The notes beneath the pieces were generated by a model. That model was not told where the DNA came from. It saw only the letters and a list, made by a program, of their open reading frames with translations, and did not search any database. Position numbers and translations under genes: made by a program. DNA of 64,000 bases from Terriglobales bacterium (GTDB taxonomy: Bacteria > Acidobacteriota > Terriglobia > Terriglobales > Acidobacteriaceae), in the NCBI GenBank assembly GCA_035651995.1, contig DASRER010000002.1, forward strand, positions 248,001-312,000, read 5' to 3'. How positions within the stretch are numbered: position 1 is the first letter of the stretch; each line of letters opens with the position of its first letter. Shown piece after piece: positions 54,283 through 61,909 of this stretch.

Positions 54283-55137
54283 ATGCGCATTCGTTTTGCA
54301 GTCGTGCTGGCGATCCTTTGCTTTGTGGCGCCAGTGGCGCAGGCCTCGGGTCACGGTCCCGTCTTTGGCTTCGCCACGCCGGTGAATTCGCAGGGGGAGA
54401 CGAGCTTCGACTTCGGCATCTTCGGGCGAAGCGCCGACTCGGGCTCGCAGACCGCGGCGAAATCCATGATCAGCTACGGGGTGACGCCTCATTTCCAGCT
54501 TTCGCTCGTCGCGCCCGGCCTGATCCAGCAAGGCTCGCTGCCCATGAGCATGATGTCGGGCGGCGAATATCAGGGCAACATGGCGTGGCGCTTCCACCAC
54601 AATGCCAACGCCGTGGGACGCCGCTTCGAGAGCACGGCCTCGGTCGGCTTTGTCGCGCCCGGCCCGCAGGACAGCTTCGGGATGTTCCGCGGCATTCACT
54701 GGGCGCCGGGCATCAATGCCTGGGCGGCGACAGGCGTCGCCTCGCGCAGCCACTATGTTTGGCTGGGCGGCGGGCTGATGAGCTTCGCCGAACGCGGCGG
54801 CGATCGCCGGCCGGACGTTTACTCCGCCACCCTCGTCTATGGCTACCGTCCGCCGTCGTGGCGGGCCGACCGCCACGCCTGGGACTGGCGCGTCTTCGCC
54901 GAGCTGACCGGTGAGCACACCGGCCTGACGCGACGCTCCGGCGCCGCGCTGCCGGGCAGCGATGCCAGCGTGATCTTCCTCGGGCCAAGCGTGTTGGGAA
55001 TTTACAAGTTTTTCGCGGTTTCGGGAGGCGTGCAGTTTCCGCTCTTCCGCGACGCGGGCCCCCTGCACGCGCGCGAACGCGCGCGCCTGGTGATTAACCT
55101 GAGCTACTTCCATTTTCCGCGTACTCATTCGCACTGA
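54283..55137 (+). CDS. Outer-membrane beta-barrel-like protein of the metal cluster
   Basis: 284 aa from ATG 54283, 6-nt spacing after GAAGGAG. Signal peptide (FAVVLAILCFVAPVAQA). The mature protein has amphipathic strands such as TSFDFGIFGRSADSG, SMISYGVTPHFQLSLVAPGL, NMAWRFHHNANAVGRRFESTASVGFVAPG and ends LVINLSYFHFPRTHSH. His and Met are frequent (GHG, HH, MSMMSGG). Likely an outer-membrane channel or scaffold for metals. The family was not recognised. Confidence 0.65.
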   Translation: MRIRFAVVLAILCFVAPVAQASGHGPVFGFATPVNSQGETSFDFGIFGRSADSGSQTAAKSMISYGVTPHFQLSLVAPGLIQQGSLPMSMMSGGEYQGNMAWRFHHNANAVGRRFESTASVGFVAPGPQDSFGMFRGIHWAPGINAWAATGVASRSHYVWLGGGLMSFAERGGDRRPDVYSATLVYGYRPPSWRADRHAWDWRVFAELTGEHTGLTRRSGAALPGSDASVIFLGPSVLGIYKFFAVSGGVQFPLFRDAGPLHARERARLVINLSYFHFPRTHSH

Positions 55138-55149
55138 AAGGGAACGGCA

Positions 55150-55635
55150 ATGAAGAAGCTATCGCTTGTTCTGGTCCTGATGCTTGCGGCAGCCTCGGCG
55201 CGCGCCGAATTGCGGCGCGCCGAGATCAGCGTCTTCGGCATGGATTGAGGCGTCTGCTCCCACGCCGTGCGCGTGGCACTGAAAAACATCAACGGCGTTG
55301 ATTCGGTCGACGTCAGCCTCAGCAAAGGCCTGGCCGTGGCCACCTTCAAGCCCGGCAACACCGTGCGCTACGAGCAGCTGTTGCGCGCGATCGAGAAAAA
55401 TGGCTTCACGATCAAAGGCTCGAAGCTGATTGTGGGCGGAGTGACCGAGCGCGGCGAGGGCGGGACCTGGCTGCGCGTCAGCGGCAGCAGCGAGCGGCTG
55501 CGGCTGGCGCCTGCCGACGCGCGCGCCCCGGCCATCGCGCCCGGAAAGAACGTTGAGGTGACCGGCACCGTGCCGGAAGTCCCCAACGGCAAGACGCCCG
55601 ATGTGCTGCGCTACCAGACAGTGACGGAGAAATGA
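55150..55635 (+). CDS. HMA-domain (MerP-like) putative selenoprotein, Sec at residue 33 (TGA 55246-55248)
   Basis: 161 aa when TGA 55246-55248 is read as selenocysteine. Signal peptide KKLSLVLVLMLAAASARA, then an HMA domain. The expected motif GMxCxxC appears as GMD-U-GVC, and after it come VRVALKNINGVDSVDV and LLRAIEKNGFTIKG, the normal HMA helix and strand. The C-terminus carries a beta-rich region (GTWLRVSGSSERLRLAPADARA, in parts, and VTGTVPEV). Reading stays open for 128 codons after the TGA. The hairpin right after the TGA fits a bacterial SECIS. It would bind thiophilic metals (Hg or Cu) in the periplasm. Alternatives: a nonsense mutation or a sequencing error. Confidence 0.82.
55249..55280 (+). 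promoter_or_regulatory. Putative bacterial SECIS hairpin after the TGA
   Basis: CCACGC (55260-55265) pairs with GCGTGG (55271-55276) around loop CGTGC. The loop begins 18 nt after the TGA and its second base is G, which agrees with the general bacterial SECIS pattern (apical G 16-37 nt downstream). A competing hairpin GGCGT/ACGCC (55249-55253 with 55262-55266) is possible. Confidence 0.6.
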
Positions 55636-55636
55636 G

Positions 55637-56059
55637 ATGAGCACAACGGCGGTTCAGGCTCCCGAACGCGGATTCTGGCTGAGGTATCTGTCGCTGTTCT
55701 CCTCGCTGGGCACGCTGCTCTGCTGCGCGCTGCCGTCGCTGCTGATCCTTTTCGGATTGGGGGCGACGGTGGCCTCGGTACTCTCCGCCGCGCCGTGGCT
55801 GGTCAGTCTTTCGCAGCACAAAGGAACAGTGTTTGGCGCGGCGGGCGCGTTGATCGCCGGCAATTTCATCTACGTTTATGCCATCGTCCCGCGCCTGCCG
55901 GCTCCCGCCTGCGAACCCGGCGGCAACACCGGGACCTGCGCCACGGCTTCCCGCGCCACCCGCGTCATTCTCTGGACTTCCGCCGCTCTCTACTCGGTCG
56001 GAGCGCTGGTGGCGTTTGTGCTGGGCCCGTTCCTGGTGTGGGTCGATAATGCCCAGTAG
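55637..56059 (+). CDS. MerT/MerC-like heavy-metal membrane transporter
   Basis: 140 aa from ATG 55637, one nt after the selenoprotein stop. Membrane helices: SSLGTLLCCALPSLLILFGLGATVASVL (with Cys29-Cys30 in the first helix, as in MerT/MerC), FGAAGALIAGNFIYVYAI and VILWTSAALYSVGALVAFVLGPFLVW. A second cysteine pair (ACEPGGNTGTCA) lies in the periplasmic or cytoplasmic loop. This resembles mercury-uptake proteins, which hand the metal from periplasmic MerP to the cytoplasm. Direction of transport here is not proven. Confidence 0.72.
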   Translation: MSTTAVQAPERGFWLRYLSLFSSLGTLLCCALPSLLILFGLGATVASVLSAAPWLVSLSQHKGTVFGAAGALIAGNFIYVYAIVPRLPAPACEPGGNTGTCATASRATRVILWTSAALYSVGALVAFVLGPFLVWVDNAQ

Positions 56060-56073
56060 AGGACCGGTGGGAG

Positions 56074-56670
56074 ATGCCGTCGGACGCGGTCGCCCGAGGA
56101 CGCCAGCTCGAATATCTGACCGTCGGTTGGAACCTGGCCGAGGGCGCGGCGTCGGTTGCGGCCGGCGCGCTGGCGGGCAGCATTGCGCTGCTCGGCTTCG
56201 GCCTCGACTCGGTCATCGAGGTCGCATCCGGTTCGGCACTGATCTGGCGCCTGCGGTACCAGGACCACCTTCGCCGCGAAACCGCCGAGCGGATGGCGCT
56301 GCGCACGGTCGGCATCTGCTTCCTGGCGCTGGCGCTGTATGTCCTGGCCGATTCGGTTCAGTCCCTGGTGCGCTGCGACGCGCCCGAGGCGAGCCGCCTA
56401 GGCATCGCCGTGGCGATTGTTTCCCTCATCGTGATGCCGGTCCTGGCGCGCGCCAAACGCGGCGTGGCGCGTGACCTGGAAAGCCGCGCCATGCGCGCCG
56501 ACGCCCGCCAGACCGATATTTGTGCCTACCTCTCCGCCATCCTGCTCGCCGGCCTCTTGCTGAACGCGCTGCTTGGATGGTGGTGGGCCGACCCGGTGGC
56601 CGGTCTTGCCATGGTTCCGCTGATCGCGCGCGAGGGAGTGCGGGCCCTGCAGGGCAAGGAATGCTGCTGA
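56074..56670 (+). CDS. CDF-like cation transporter, membrane part only
   Basis: 198 aa. Six predicted helices with CDF-type motifs: ALLGFGLDSVIEVASGSALIW (Asp in helix 2) and RADARQTDICAYLSAILLAGLLLNALLGWWWADPVAGL (Asp in helix 5). The usual cytoplasmic C-terminal domain is absent; the protein ends with GKECC. It may need another subunit or transport on its own. Starts 14 nt after the previous gene with a GTGGGAG ribosome site. It completes the metal cluster. Confidence 0.82.
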   Translation: MPSDAVARGRQLEYLTVGWNLAEGAASVAAGALAGSIALLGFGLDSVIEVASGSALIWRLRYQDHLRRETAERMALRTVGICFLALALYVLADSVQSLVRCDAPEASRLGIAVAIVSLIVMPVLARAKRGVARDLESRAMRADARQTDICAYLSAILLAGLLLNALLGWWWADPVAGLAMVPLIAREGVRALQGKECC

Positions 56671-56714
56671 GGGCAAATCGCTTTCCGGGCAGCCGCTCTG
56701 CATCCAGCTCCATG

Positions 56715-56720
56715 TAGAAT
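56715..56720 (+). promoter_or_regulatory. -10 box of the RpoE-like sigma gene
   Basis: TAGAAT lies 34 nt before the ATG at 56755. A -35 is not evident. Confidence 0.35.
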
Positions 56721-56754
56721 TCAGCCCTGAGGATGGCGCTACCAGCTACCTCCC

Positions 56755-57525
56755 ATGAGCTCTGAATCGGCCAAATTGCCCCGGGTACCGGCGCCGCAAA
56801 ATCCGTCCGCGCAAGAGCCTGAGGGCGCACAACTTTCAGCACGGACGGGGGTTAGTAGAGGTGTGAGCAGCGTGGCCGTGACCGGGGACGCGGTTGCGGG
56901 GCTGGCTCGTCCAGCACGCGGTCGCGCGGCTGTGCCTGTCGCCTACGACTCCCTCAGCGACGCCCACGTGATGTTGCGCGTCAAGGCGGGCGACGATGCC
57001 GCTTTCGACTACCTGGTGGAGAAGTTCCGGCGTCCGCTGATCGGGTTCATGTTCCGCATGGCGCACAACCAGGCGCTGGCGGAAGAGCTGGCGCAGGAAG
57101 TTTTTCTGCGGGTGTATCGCTCGCGGCAGACGTACAACGCCGACGCCAAGTTCACCACCTGGCTGTATCGCATCGCGACCAACCTGGCGGTGAACCACGC
57201 GCGCGATACCAAGCACGAGCGCGCCGAGAACGCCATCAGTTTGGACGAGCCCGATCCGGAAACCGGGATCGCGCCCGACGTGGCCGACGCGGCGATGACG
57301 GCGGAAGAAGCCATGCTGCGCCGGGAGCGCATGGCCGCCATCCGCAAGCAGGTGGATGCGCTGCCCGAGCGCCAGCGCATGGCGGTGCTGATGCACAAGT
57401 ACCAGGAGATGGATTACCGGCAGATCGCCGAGGTGCTGCACCTGAGCGAGTCGGCCACCAAGAGTCTGCTGTTCCGGGCGTACGAGGCCCTGCGCGAGCG
57501 GCTGAAGGAGTTTGTGGCGTCATGA
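56755..57525 (+). CDS. RNA polymerase sigma-E-like (ECF) factor
   Basis: 256 aa. About 65 N-terminal residues are Ala/Pro/Ser-rich and unlike sigma factors. Region 2 follows: SDAHVMLRVKAGDDAAFDYLVEKFRRPLIGFMFRMAHNQALAEELAQEVFLRVYRS and FTTWLYRIATNLAVNHARD. Region 4: LPERQRMAVLMHKYQEMDYRQIAEVLHLSESATKSLLFRAYEALRERL. The gene overlaps the downstream zinc-finger anti-sigma gene by 4 nt (ATGA), so they are coupled. Confidence 0.93.
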   Translation: MSSESAKLPRVPAPQNPSAQEPEGAQLSARTGVSRGVSSVAVTGDAVAGLARPARGRAAVPVAYDSLSDAHVMLRVKAGDDAAFDYLVEKFRRPLIGFMFRMAHNQALAEELAQEVFLRVYRSRQTYNADAKFTTWLYRIATNLAVNHARDTKHERAENAISLDEPDPETGIAPDVADAAMTAEEAMLRRERMAAIRKQVDALPERQRMAVLMHKYQEMDYRQIAEVLHLSESATKSLLFRAYEALRERLKEFVAS

Positions 57526-58016
57526 AGTGCAAACAAGTACGCGAAGAGATTTTCGAGCTGCTGAGCGGCACAGCCTCGCCGGCAGCGGAAGAGCACCTGC
57601 GTTCGTGCGCCGAGTGCGCCCGCGAGCTCAGGGCAATGCGCGCCACCCTGTCGCTGATGGACGAGTGGCAGGCGCCGGAGCCTTCGCCGTACTTTGCGTC
57701 GCGGCTGAAGGCGCGCTTGCGCGACGAAGCAGCCCAACCGCGCACCCTTCGCGAATGGCTGCGCGATGCCTTCTCGCCGTTTACGCTTGCCGGCCGCCGT
57801 ACGGTGCTGGCCGGCGCCATGGCGCTGCTGGTCACCGCCGGGGTCACGCTGTTCAACGTGAACAAGGGAGGGCAGCAGCCGGAGAAGCCGCTGATCGTGC
57901 ACACCGGCACTGCCGTGGCCGATTTGCAGGCACTCGACAAGAACCAGGACCTGTACGCCGACTTCGACCTGCTCGACGACATCAACGGTGCCGAAGTGGC
58001 GCAGGCGAATCCGTAG
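57522..58016 (+). CDS. Anti-sigma factor with N-terminal zinc finger (zf-HC2)
   Basis: 164 aa. The ZAS motif is KCKQVREEIFELLSG then HLRSCAECARE (Cys and His ligands; the usual HxxxCxxC is seen as HLRSCAEC). One membrane helix (RRTVLAGAMALLVTAGVTLFNV) with an outer C-terminus ending DDINGAEVAQANP. It would hold the sigma factor inactive at the membrane. Overlap with the sigma gene supports pairing. Confidence 0.9.
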   Translation: MKCKQVREEIFELLSGTASPAAEEHLRSCAECARELRAMRATLSLMDEWQAPEPSPYFASRLKARLRDEAAQPRTLREWLRDAFSPFTLAGRRTVLAGAMALLVTAGVTLFNVNKGGQQPEKPLIVHTGTAVADLQALDKNQDLYADFDLLDDINGAEVAQANP

Positions 58017-58172
58017 CACAAAGGGCCATTGGCGCATGGCTTTTAGCTGTTAGGTTCTGGCTGTCGGTCTTTGGCCCTTAGCTGTTTTGCCGAAGCGGCG
58101 ACGCAGGTGAAGCTGTAAGTCCCGGGTTTAACTAAAAGCCAAGGGCCAATGGCTAAAGGGCGCTTTTCTAAC
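58017..58172. repeat. Inverted repeat between anti-sigma and DUF3106 genes
   Basis: GCCATTGGC (58025-58033) and GGCTTTTAG (58038-58046) pair with CTAAAAGCC (58132-58140) and GCCAATGGC (58145-58153) in mirrored order. Between them are GGCTGTCGG and TTTGGCCCTTAGC, parts of a related word. The 3' arm overlaps an ATG at 58149, which is why the later ATG 58173 was chosen as start of the next gene. Confidence 0.6.
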
Positions 58173-58856
58173 ATGAAGTTCGGTCCCATCTCGATACTGC
58201 TTGTCGCCGCCTCGCTGGCCGCGCCCGCGCTGGCGCAGCGCCCGCAGCGTGCCGACGACCGGCCGCGCGACGAGCGCCATCGCCGCAATGCCGCGGGGCG
58301 CTGGCAGGCGAACCAGTGGCAGGCGCCCGGAAATCGTCCGCAGAATAACGCTGTTCCGCCGTCCGCCCAGGGCGAGCGTCCGTTGCGCGGGCCCGGCCCG
58401 CACGCGGGCGATTGGCTGCGGCGCTATCGCAATCTCCCGCTTGACCAGCAGCAGAAGGCCCTCGACAGCGACCCCAACTTCCGCGCGCTTCCGGCGGAAC
58501 GCCAGGAGCGCCTGCGCCAGGCCTTGCGGAAATTCGGGCAGAAGACGCCCGAGGAGCAGCAGCGCATCCTGAACCGCATGGAAGTGTGGGAGCACCTCTC
58601 CCAGGAGCAGCGCGACCGTGCCCATGGCATCTTCGATCGGCTCCGGACGATGCCCGAAGATCGCCGCCAGCAGATCCACTCCGCCTTCGCGGCGCTGAAT
58701 CGCATGGACCCGGCCGAGCGCCAGCGGGTCATGCAGTCCGACCGCTTCCGCTCGTCCTTTTCCGACGAGGAGCGCCAGATGATCTCCGACGCGCTCGAAC
58801 TGGGCGTGCCTCCCAGCCGCATGAAGCCGCAGCGGAGCACCCCCGAACAGAAGTAG
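58173..58856 (+). CDS. DUF3106-domain secreted protein
   Basis: 227 aa from ATG 58173. Signal peptide (ISILLVAASLAAPALAQ), then a Gln/Arg/Pro-rich linker, then helical DUF3106 repeats: LPLDQQQKALDSDPNFRALPAERQERLRQALRKF and TPEEQQRILNRMEVWEHLSQEQRDRAHGIFDRL. The pattern PEERQ/PAERQ recurs. Located after the sigma/anti-sigma pair, it may be part of the same envelope-stress system. Confidence 0.82.
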   Translation: MKFGPISILLVAASLAAPALAQRPQRADDRPRDERHRRNAAGRWQANQWQAPGNRPQNNAVPPSAQGERPLRGPGPHAGDWLRRYRNLPLDQQQKALDSDPNFRALPAERQERLRQALRKFGQKTPEEQQRILNRMEVWEHLSQEQRDRAHGIFDRLRTMPEDRRQQIHSAFAALNRMDPAERQRVMQSDRFRSSFSDEERQMISDALELGVPPSRMKPQRSTPEQK

Positions 58857-59019
58857 TGCGCCCTTGCAGGCGGCAATCAGCACTTAGCAATTAGCATTTG
58901 GCCGTGGAGGGCCGCCCGCGGAGCAACCACCGCCCTCCTTCGTGGTCAGCCCTTGCGTTTCCGTGGGCAGCTTTGGACGTTCACGGCCAAGCGCCAACTG
59001 CGCAATGCTAAGCGCGGTC
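58857..59019. repeat. Intergenic region with CCTTCGTGG-type word
   Basis: Contains TCCTTCGTGGTCAGCCC and TTGCGTTTCCGTGGG near 58938-58970, another copy of the word repeats seen elsewhere. No gene seen. Confidence 0.35.
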
Positions 59020-59982
59020 TCACCGAAACAGGTTCTTCAGCAGGAAGAACACATTGGCCGGCCGCTCGGCCAGGCGGCGCATGAAGTATGGATACCACTG
59101 GGTCCCAAACGGGATGTAGACGCGCATCCTCCAGCCCTGCTCGACCAGCGATTTCTGCAGATCGCGGCGAATGCCGTAGAGCATCTGGAACTCGAAGGCG
59201 TCGGGGGGAATTTTTTCGGCGCGCGCGAAGGCGATGGTGGCCTCAATCATCTTCGGATCGTGCGTGGCGATGCCGTGGTAGACGCCGCTCTTGAGCAGCA
59301 TCTTCATGAGGCGGACGTAGTTCGCGTCCACGTCCGATTTTTTCTGGAAGGCGATTTCGGGCGGCTCCTTGTAGGCGCCCTTGCACAGGCGGATGCGGAT
59401 GCGGTCGGCGAGCAGCTGCTCGACATCCTTCTCGCTGCGATACAGATACGACTGGATCACCGCGCCCACGCGGCCCGCGTGGCTTTTCCCGTTCTGACCC
59501 AGGCCCCGGTGCAGTTCGCGGACAAAGTCGAGCGTGCGCTGCGTGTAGGCCGACCCCTCCATGTCCACGCGCACGAAGGCGGCACGGGCAGGGTCCTGGC
59601 TGCCCGGGCCCTGCTGCGCCGCAGCCTTGGCGACCAGTCCGGAGACCAGTTCGCGCGCCAGCGCCTCGTCCACGTCGAGCCCCATGTGGGTGAGCTTCAG
59701 GCTGACGTTGGCGTTGAGCTCGCCGGCGGCGATGGCGTCGAGCAGCTGATGATAGAGCTGCGCGCTGCGGCGCGCCTCGCCGGGACTGGTGACGTTCTCA
59801 CCCAGGTTGTCGAGGCTCACCGACATGCCCAGCCGGTTGACGGCGCGCGTGGCGGCGAGCGCGTCTTCAATCGTCTCGCCGGCCACAAAGCGCCGGCTCA
59901 TGCGCTGTCCGACGGCGGAGCGCTCGGCCAGCGCGCGCAGCCAGCGGCTGGTGGAAAGCCAGATGAAAAAAGCCCTCAACAT
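59020..59982 (-). CDS. Proline dehydrogenase
   Basis: 320 aa from ATG 59982 (an in-frame ATG 60063 adds 27 Pro/Ala-rich residues not seen in the family). Oxidises proline to pyrroline-5-carboxylate with FAD. Visible blocks: AVNRLGMSVSLDNLGENVTS, NVSLKLTHMGLD, VDMEGSAYTQRTLDF, AVIQSYLYRS, IRIRLCKGAYKEPPEIAF, GIATHDPKMIE and the substrate/flavin-binding YIPFGTQWYPYFMRRLAERP. Monofunctional type, P5C dehydrogenase not adjacent. Confidence 0.92.
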   Translation of the reverse strand: MLRAFFIWLSTSRWLRALAERSAVGQRMSRRFVAGETIEDALAATRAVNRLGMSVSLDNLGENVTSPGEARRSAQLYHQLLDAIAAGELNANVSLKLTHMGLDVDEALARELVSGLVAKAAAQQGPGSQDPARAAFVRVDMEGSAYTQRTLDFVRELHRGLGQNGKSHAGRVGAVIQSYLYRSEKDVEQLLADRIRIRLCKGAYKEPPEIAFQKKSDVDANYVRLMKMLLKSGVYHGIATHDPKMIEATIAFARAEKIPPDAFEFQMLYGIRRDLQKSLVEQGWRMRVYIPFGTQWYPYFMRRLAERPANVFFLLKNLFR

Positions 59983-60063
59983 GAGGGCTGGTTTCCAGGT
60001 GCTGAGGGCAACGCGCCCAGCCGGCGCGGCGGGCGGGCGGGCGGGTTGAGTGCGGGGACTCAT

Positions 60064-60424
60064 TGGGGCGAACGGTTAGGGTGCGGTCGCCAGCGCAGGT
60101 TTGTCAACCGGCGCGGCCCAAGGAAGGCAGGAGAAGTCACAAAGCAAAGCCGGAGCTCATTGCGGATTGCGCTGTGAGCAGCGGGCGCGTATAAGGCCCG
60201 CGTGGGGCCAGGCCAACGAATGGCGAGTCCTTAGGCGCCCAGCCGACAGGCAATAGCGTGCCGCCGACGAGGAAGTCTCGTCTTGCTGTGCACGTAGCGC
60301 AGGTTTTGTTGTCCACTTCCCGCCACATTCGTGCTACCCTGTGCGCCGAGTATCCATTCCACGGCCACCTTCCCGGCGTCTTCATTGATAGCGGCCCGGC
60401 AATTTTTATTGAGGAGGAACGGCC
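60064..60424. other. Intergenic region, no gene seen
   Basis: About 360 nt between divergent genes with no supported ORF. A ribosome site GAGGAGGAAC at the end serves the next gene. Confidence 0.45.
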
Positions 60425-61075
60425 ATGGGATTCGGTTCGTCGGCCCGCCGCCCGCACGCCCCAACCTTGACCACCATGCTCCTGCTGATGGCGCTGGCAT
60501 GCGCTGTTTTGCCGCTGCAGGCGCAATCGCAGCCGCAGGTTGCCGTTGTCTTCAACCTGCAAAGCAACGACCTCACCGTCATCGACGCCAAGTATCGCGT
60601 CTTCTACAACAAGTTCGAGAAGAAGACATTGCCGATCCAGGGATACGACCTTCGCGGCGCCATCCAGGACGAGTTCATGACCATGCTCGCCGCCGACACG
60701 CGCTACAAGTGGCGCCCGGCCGAGGCGGAGGACAAGCTCGATGCCGCCAGGCTCGCCGACGAAAAGCACCGCACGCCGGAAATGGTGTCGTCGGCCAAAG
60801 CCGACCGCGTGCTCGTGGTTGACGTGGTCGGCTTCGGCGCATGGGTGACCGGTCTCGCCAAGGACCGCATGGAGGTCCTGGCCTACGTCACCATGCTCGA
60901 CCGCGCCACGGGCCGCAAACTCTGGAAGGAAAAAATCTTCGAGAAGGTGGGCTTCTCCGGCGACCTGCAGAAACTCCAGGCCGAAGATCAAAAGGAAATG
61001 AAGCAGGGCATCAACTCGCTGATCGAGAAGGCCTGCCAGGCGACGAAGACAAAAATGGCCGACAACAAGGTATAA
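60425..61075 (+). CDS. Secreted protein of unknown function
   Basis: 216 aa from ATG 60425 with a strong ribosome site (GAGGAGGAAC). Signal peptide with helix TMLLLMALACAVLPLQAQ. The core has QVAVVFNLQSNDLTVIDAKYRVFYNKFEKK and KADRVLVVDVVGFGAWVTG, then a Lys/Glu-rich C-terminus. I do not recognise the family. It forms a small set with the PEGA and caspase-like genes downstream. Confidence 0.7.
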   Translation: MGFGSSARRPHAPTLTTMLLLMALACAVLPLQAQSQPQVAVVFNLQSNDLTVIDAKYRVFYNKFEKKTLPIQGYDLRGAIQDEFMTMLAADTRYKWRPAEAEDKLDAARLADEKHRTPEMVSSAKADRVLVVDVVGFGAWVTGLAKDRMEVLAYVTMLDRATGRKLWKEKIFEKVGFSGDLQKLQAEDQKEMKQGINSLIEKACQATKTKMADNKV

Positions 61076-61089
61076 GCGGGAGGCCGGCG

Positions 61090-61788
61090 ATGCCGCGCAT
61101 GCTGCTTTCCATCCTTCTTCTTCTTCCTCTTCTGCCGCGGGTGTCGGCGCTTGCCGACGATACCGGCTCGATCCGCATCAAGGCTGACGCGGGCGAGGCC
61201 GAGGTCTTCCTCGACGGCAAAGGCGTGGGCAAATCGCCGCTCACACTCACCGGCGTCACCCCCGGCGCCCACCAGGTCACGCTCACGCGGCCCGGTTACG
61301 AAGACCATGAGCAGCAGGTGCAGGTCGCGCCCGGCGCGACGGCGAAGGTCTTCGTCATGATGAAGGCGCTCCGCGCCGAGCTGCCCAAATTTCCGGTGCA
61401 GTACTACGCCCTGCACCAGCACGCCGCCGGCGCGTGCAACGGCATCCTTACGGTGACGGCGGAAGCGCTCGATTACAAATCCAGCGACGGCAAAGACGTG
61501 TTCCACATTCCCATCGACGACATCAAGTCGCTCTCACGCTCCATGGGCACGGCCTGGTGGACCTCGTCGCCGCTAAGCACGCCGGGCGAGTACGCCGGCT
61601 GCCGCCTGGAAATTCCCGGCCGCAGCCTGGGCTTCTTCGCGTACGAGCAGGACCCCGGCGCGCCCGCCGGCCCGATCGAAAACCGGGCGAAGTTTCGCCA
61701 GGCCGAGAAGACCAAAGAGCTGTTCGAGCTGGTCTATCGCCTCTGGATGGATTCGCTGCCAAGACGGCAGAAGACGGCAGCGAAGTAG
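61090..61788 (+). CDS. PEGA-domain secreted protein
   Basis: 232 aa from ATG 61090. Signal peptide (MLLSILLLLPLLPRVSALA). A PEGA domain: GSIRIKADAGEAEVFLDGKGVGKSPLTLTGVTPGAHQVTLTRPGYEDHEQQVQV. The rest (about residues 95-232) holds two cysteines (AACNG...GCRLE) and a PH-like beta region. PEGA domains occur in surface proteins. It precedes the caspase-like gene in the same direction. Confidence 0.82.
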   Translation: MPRMLLSILLLLPLLPRVSALADDTGSIRIKADAGEAEVFLDGKGVGKSPLTLTGVTPGAHQVTLTRPGYEDHEQQVQVAPGATAKVFVMMKALRAELPKFPVQYYALHQHAAGACNGILTVTAEALDYKSSDGKDVFHIPIDDIKSLSRSMGTAWWTSSPLSTPGEYAGCRLEIPGRSLGFFAYEQDPGAPAGPIENRAKFRQAEKTKELFELVYRLWMDSLPRRQKTAAK

Positions 61789-61909
61789 ACCCGCGGCCCA
61801 CATGTTGTTGGGTTTCCTTTGTGCGCCTTCGTGTCCTTGCGTCCTTCGTGTTTGGGCCTTTCGAGCGCCGTTGACAGCCGCCGCCGGCGTTGCCTACGAT
61901 TTCGCCTCC
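61789..61909. repeat. Intergenic word-repeat
   Basis: TTTCCTTTGTGCGCCTTCGTG, TCCTTGCGTCC and TTCGTGTTTGGG repeat the CCTTNGTG words seen at 24231-24290. Confidence 0.4.

Noticed and set aside
55246-55248. TGA in the HMA gene as an ordinary nonsense mutation
   Set aside because: The exact position at the first motif Cys, the preserved frame after it and the SECIS-like hairpin favour Sec, although a resequencing check is still needed.
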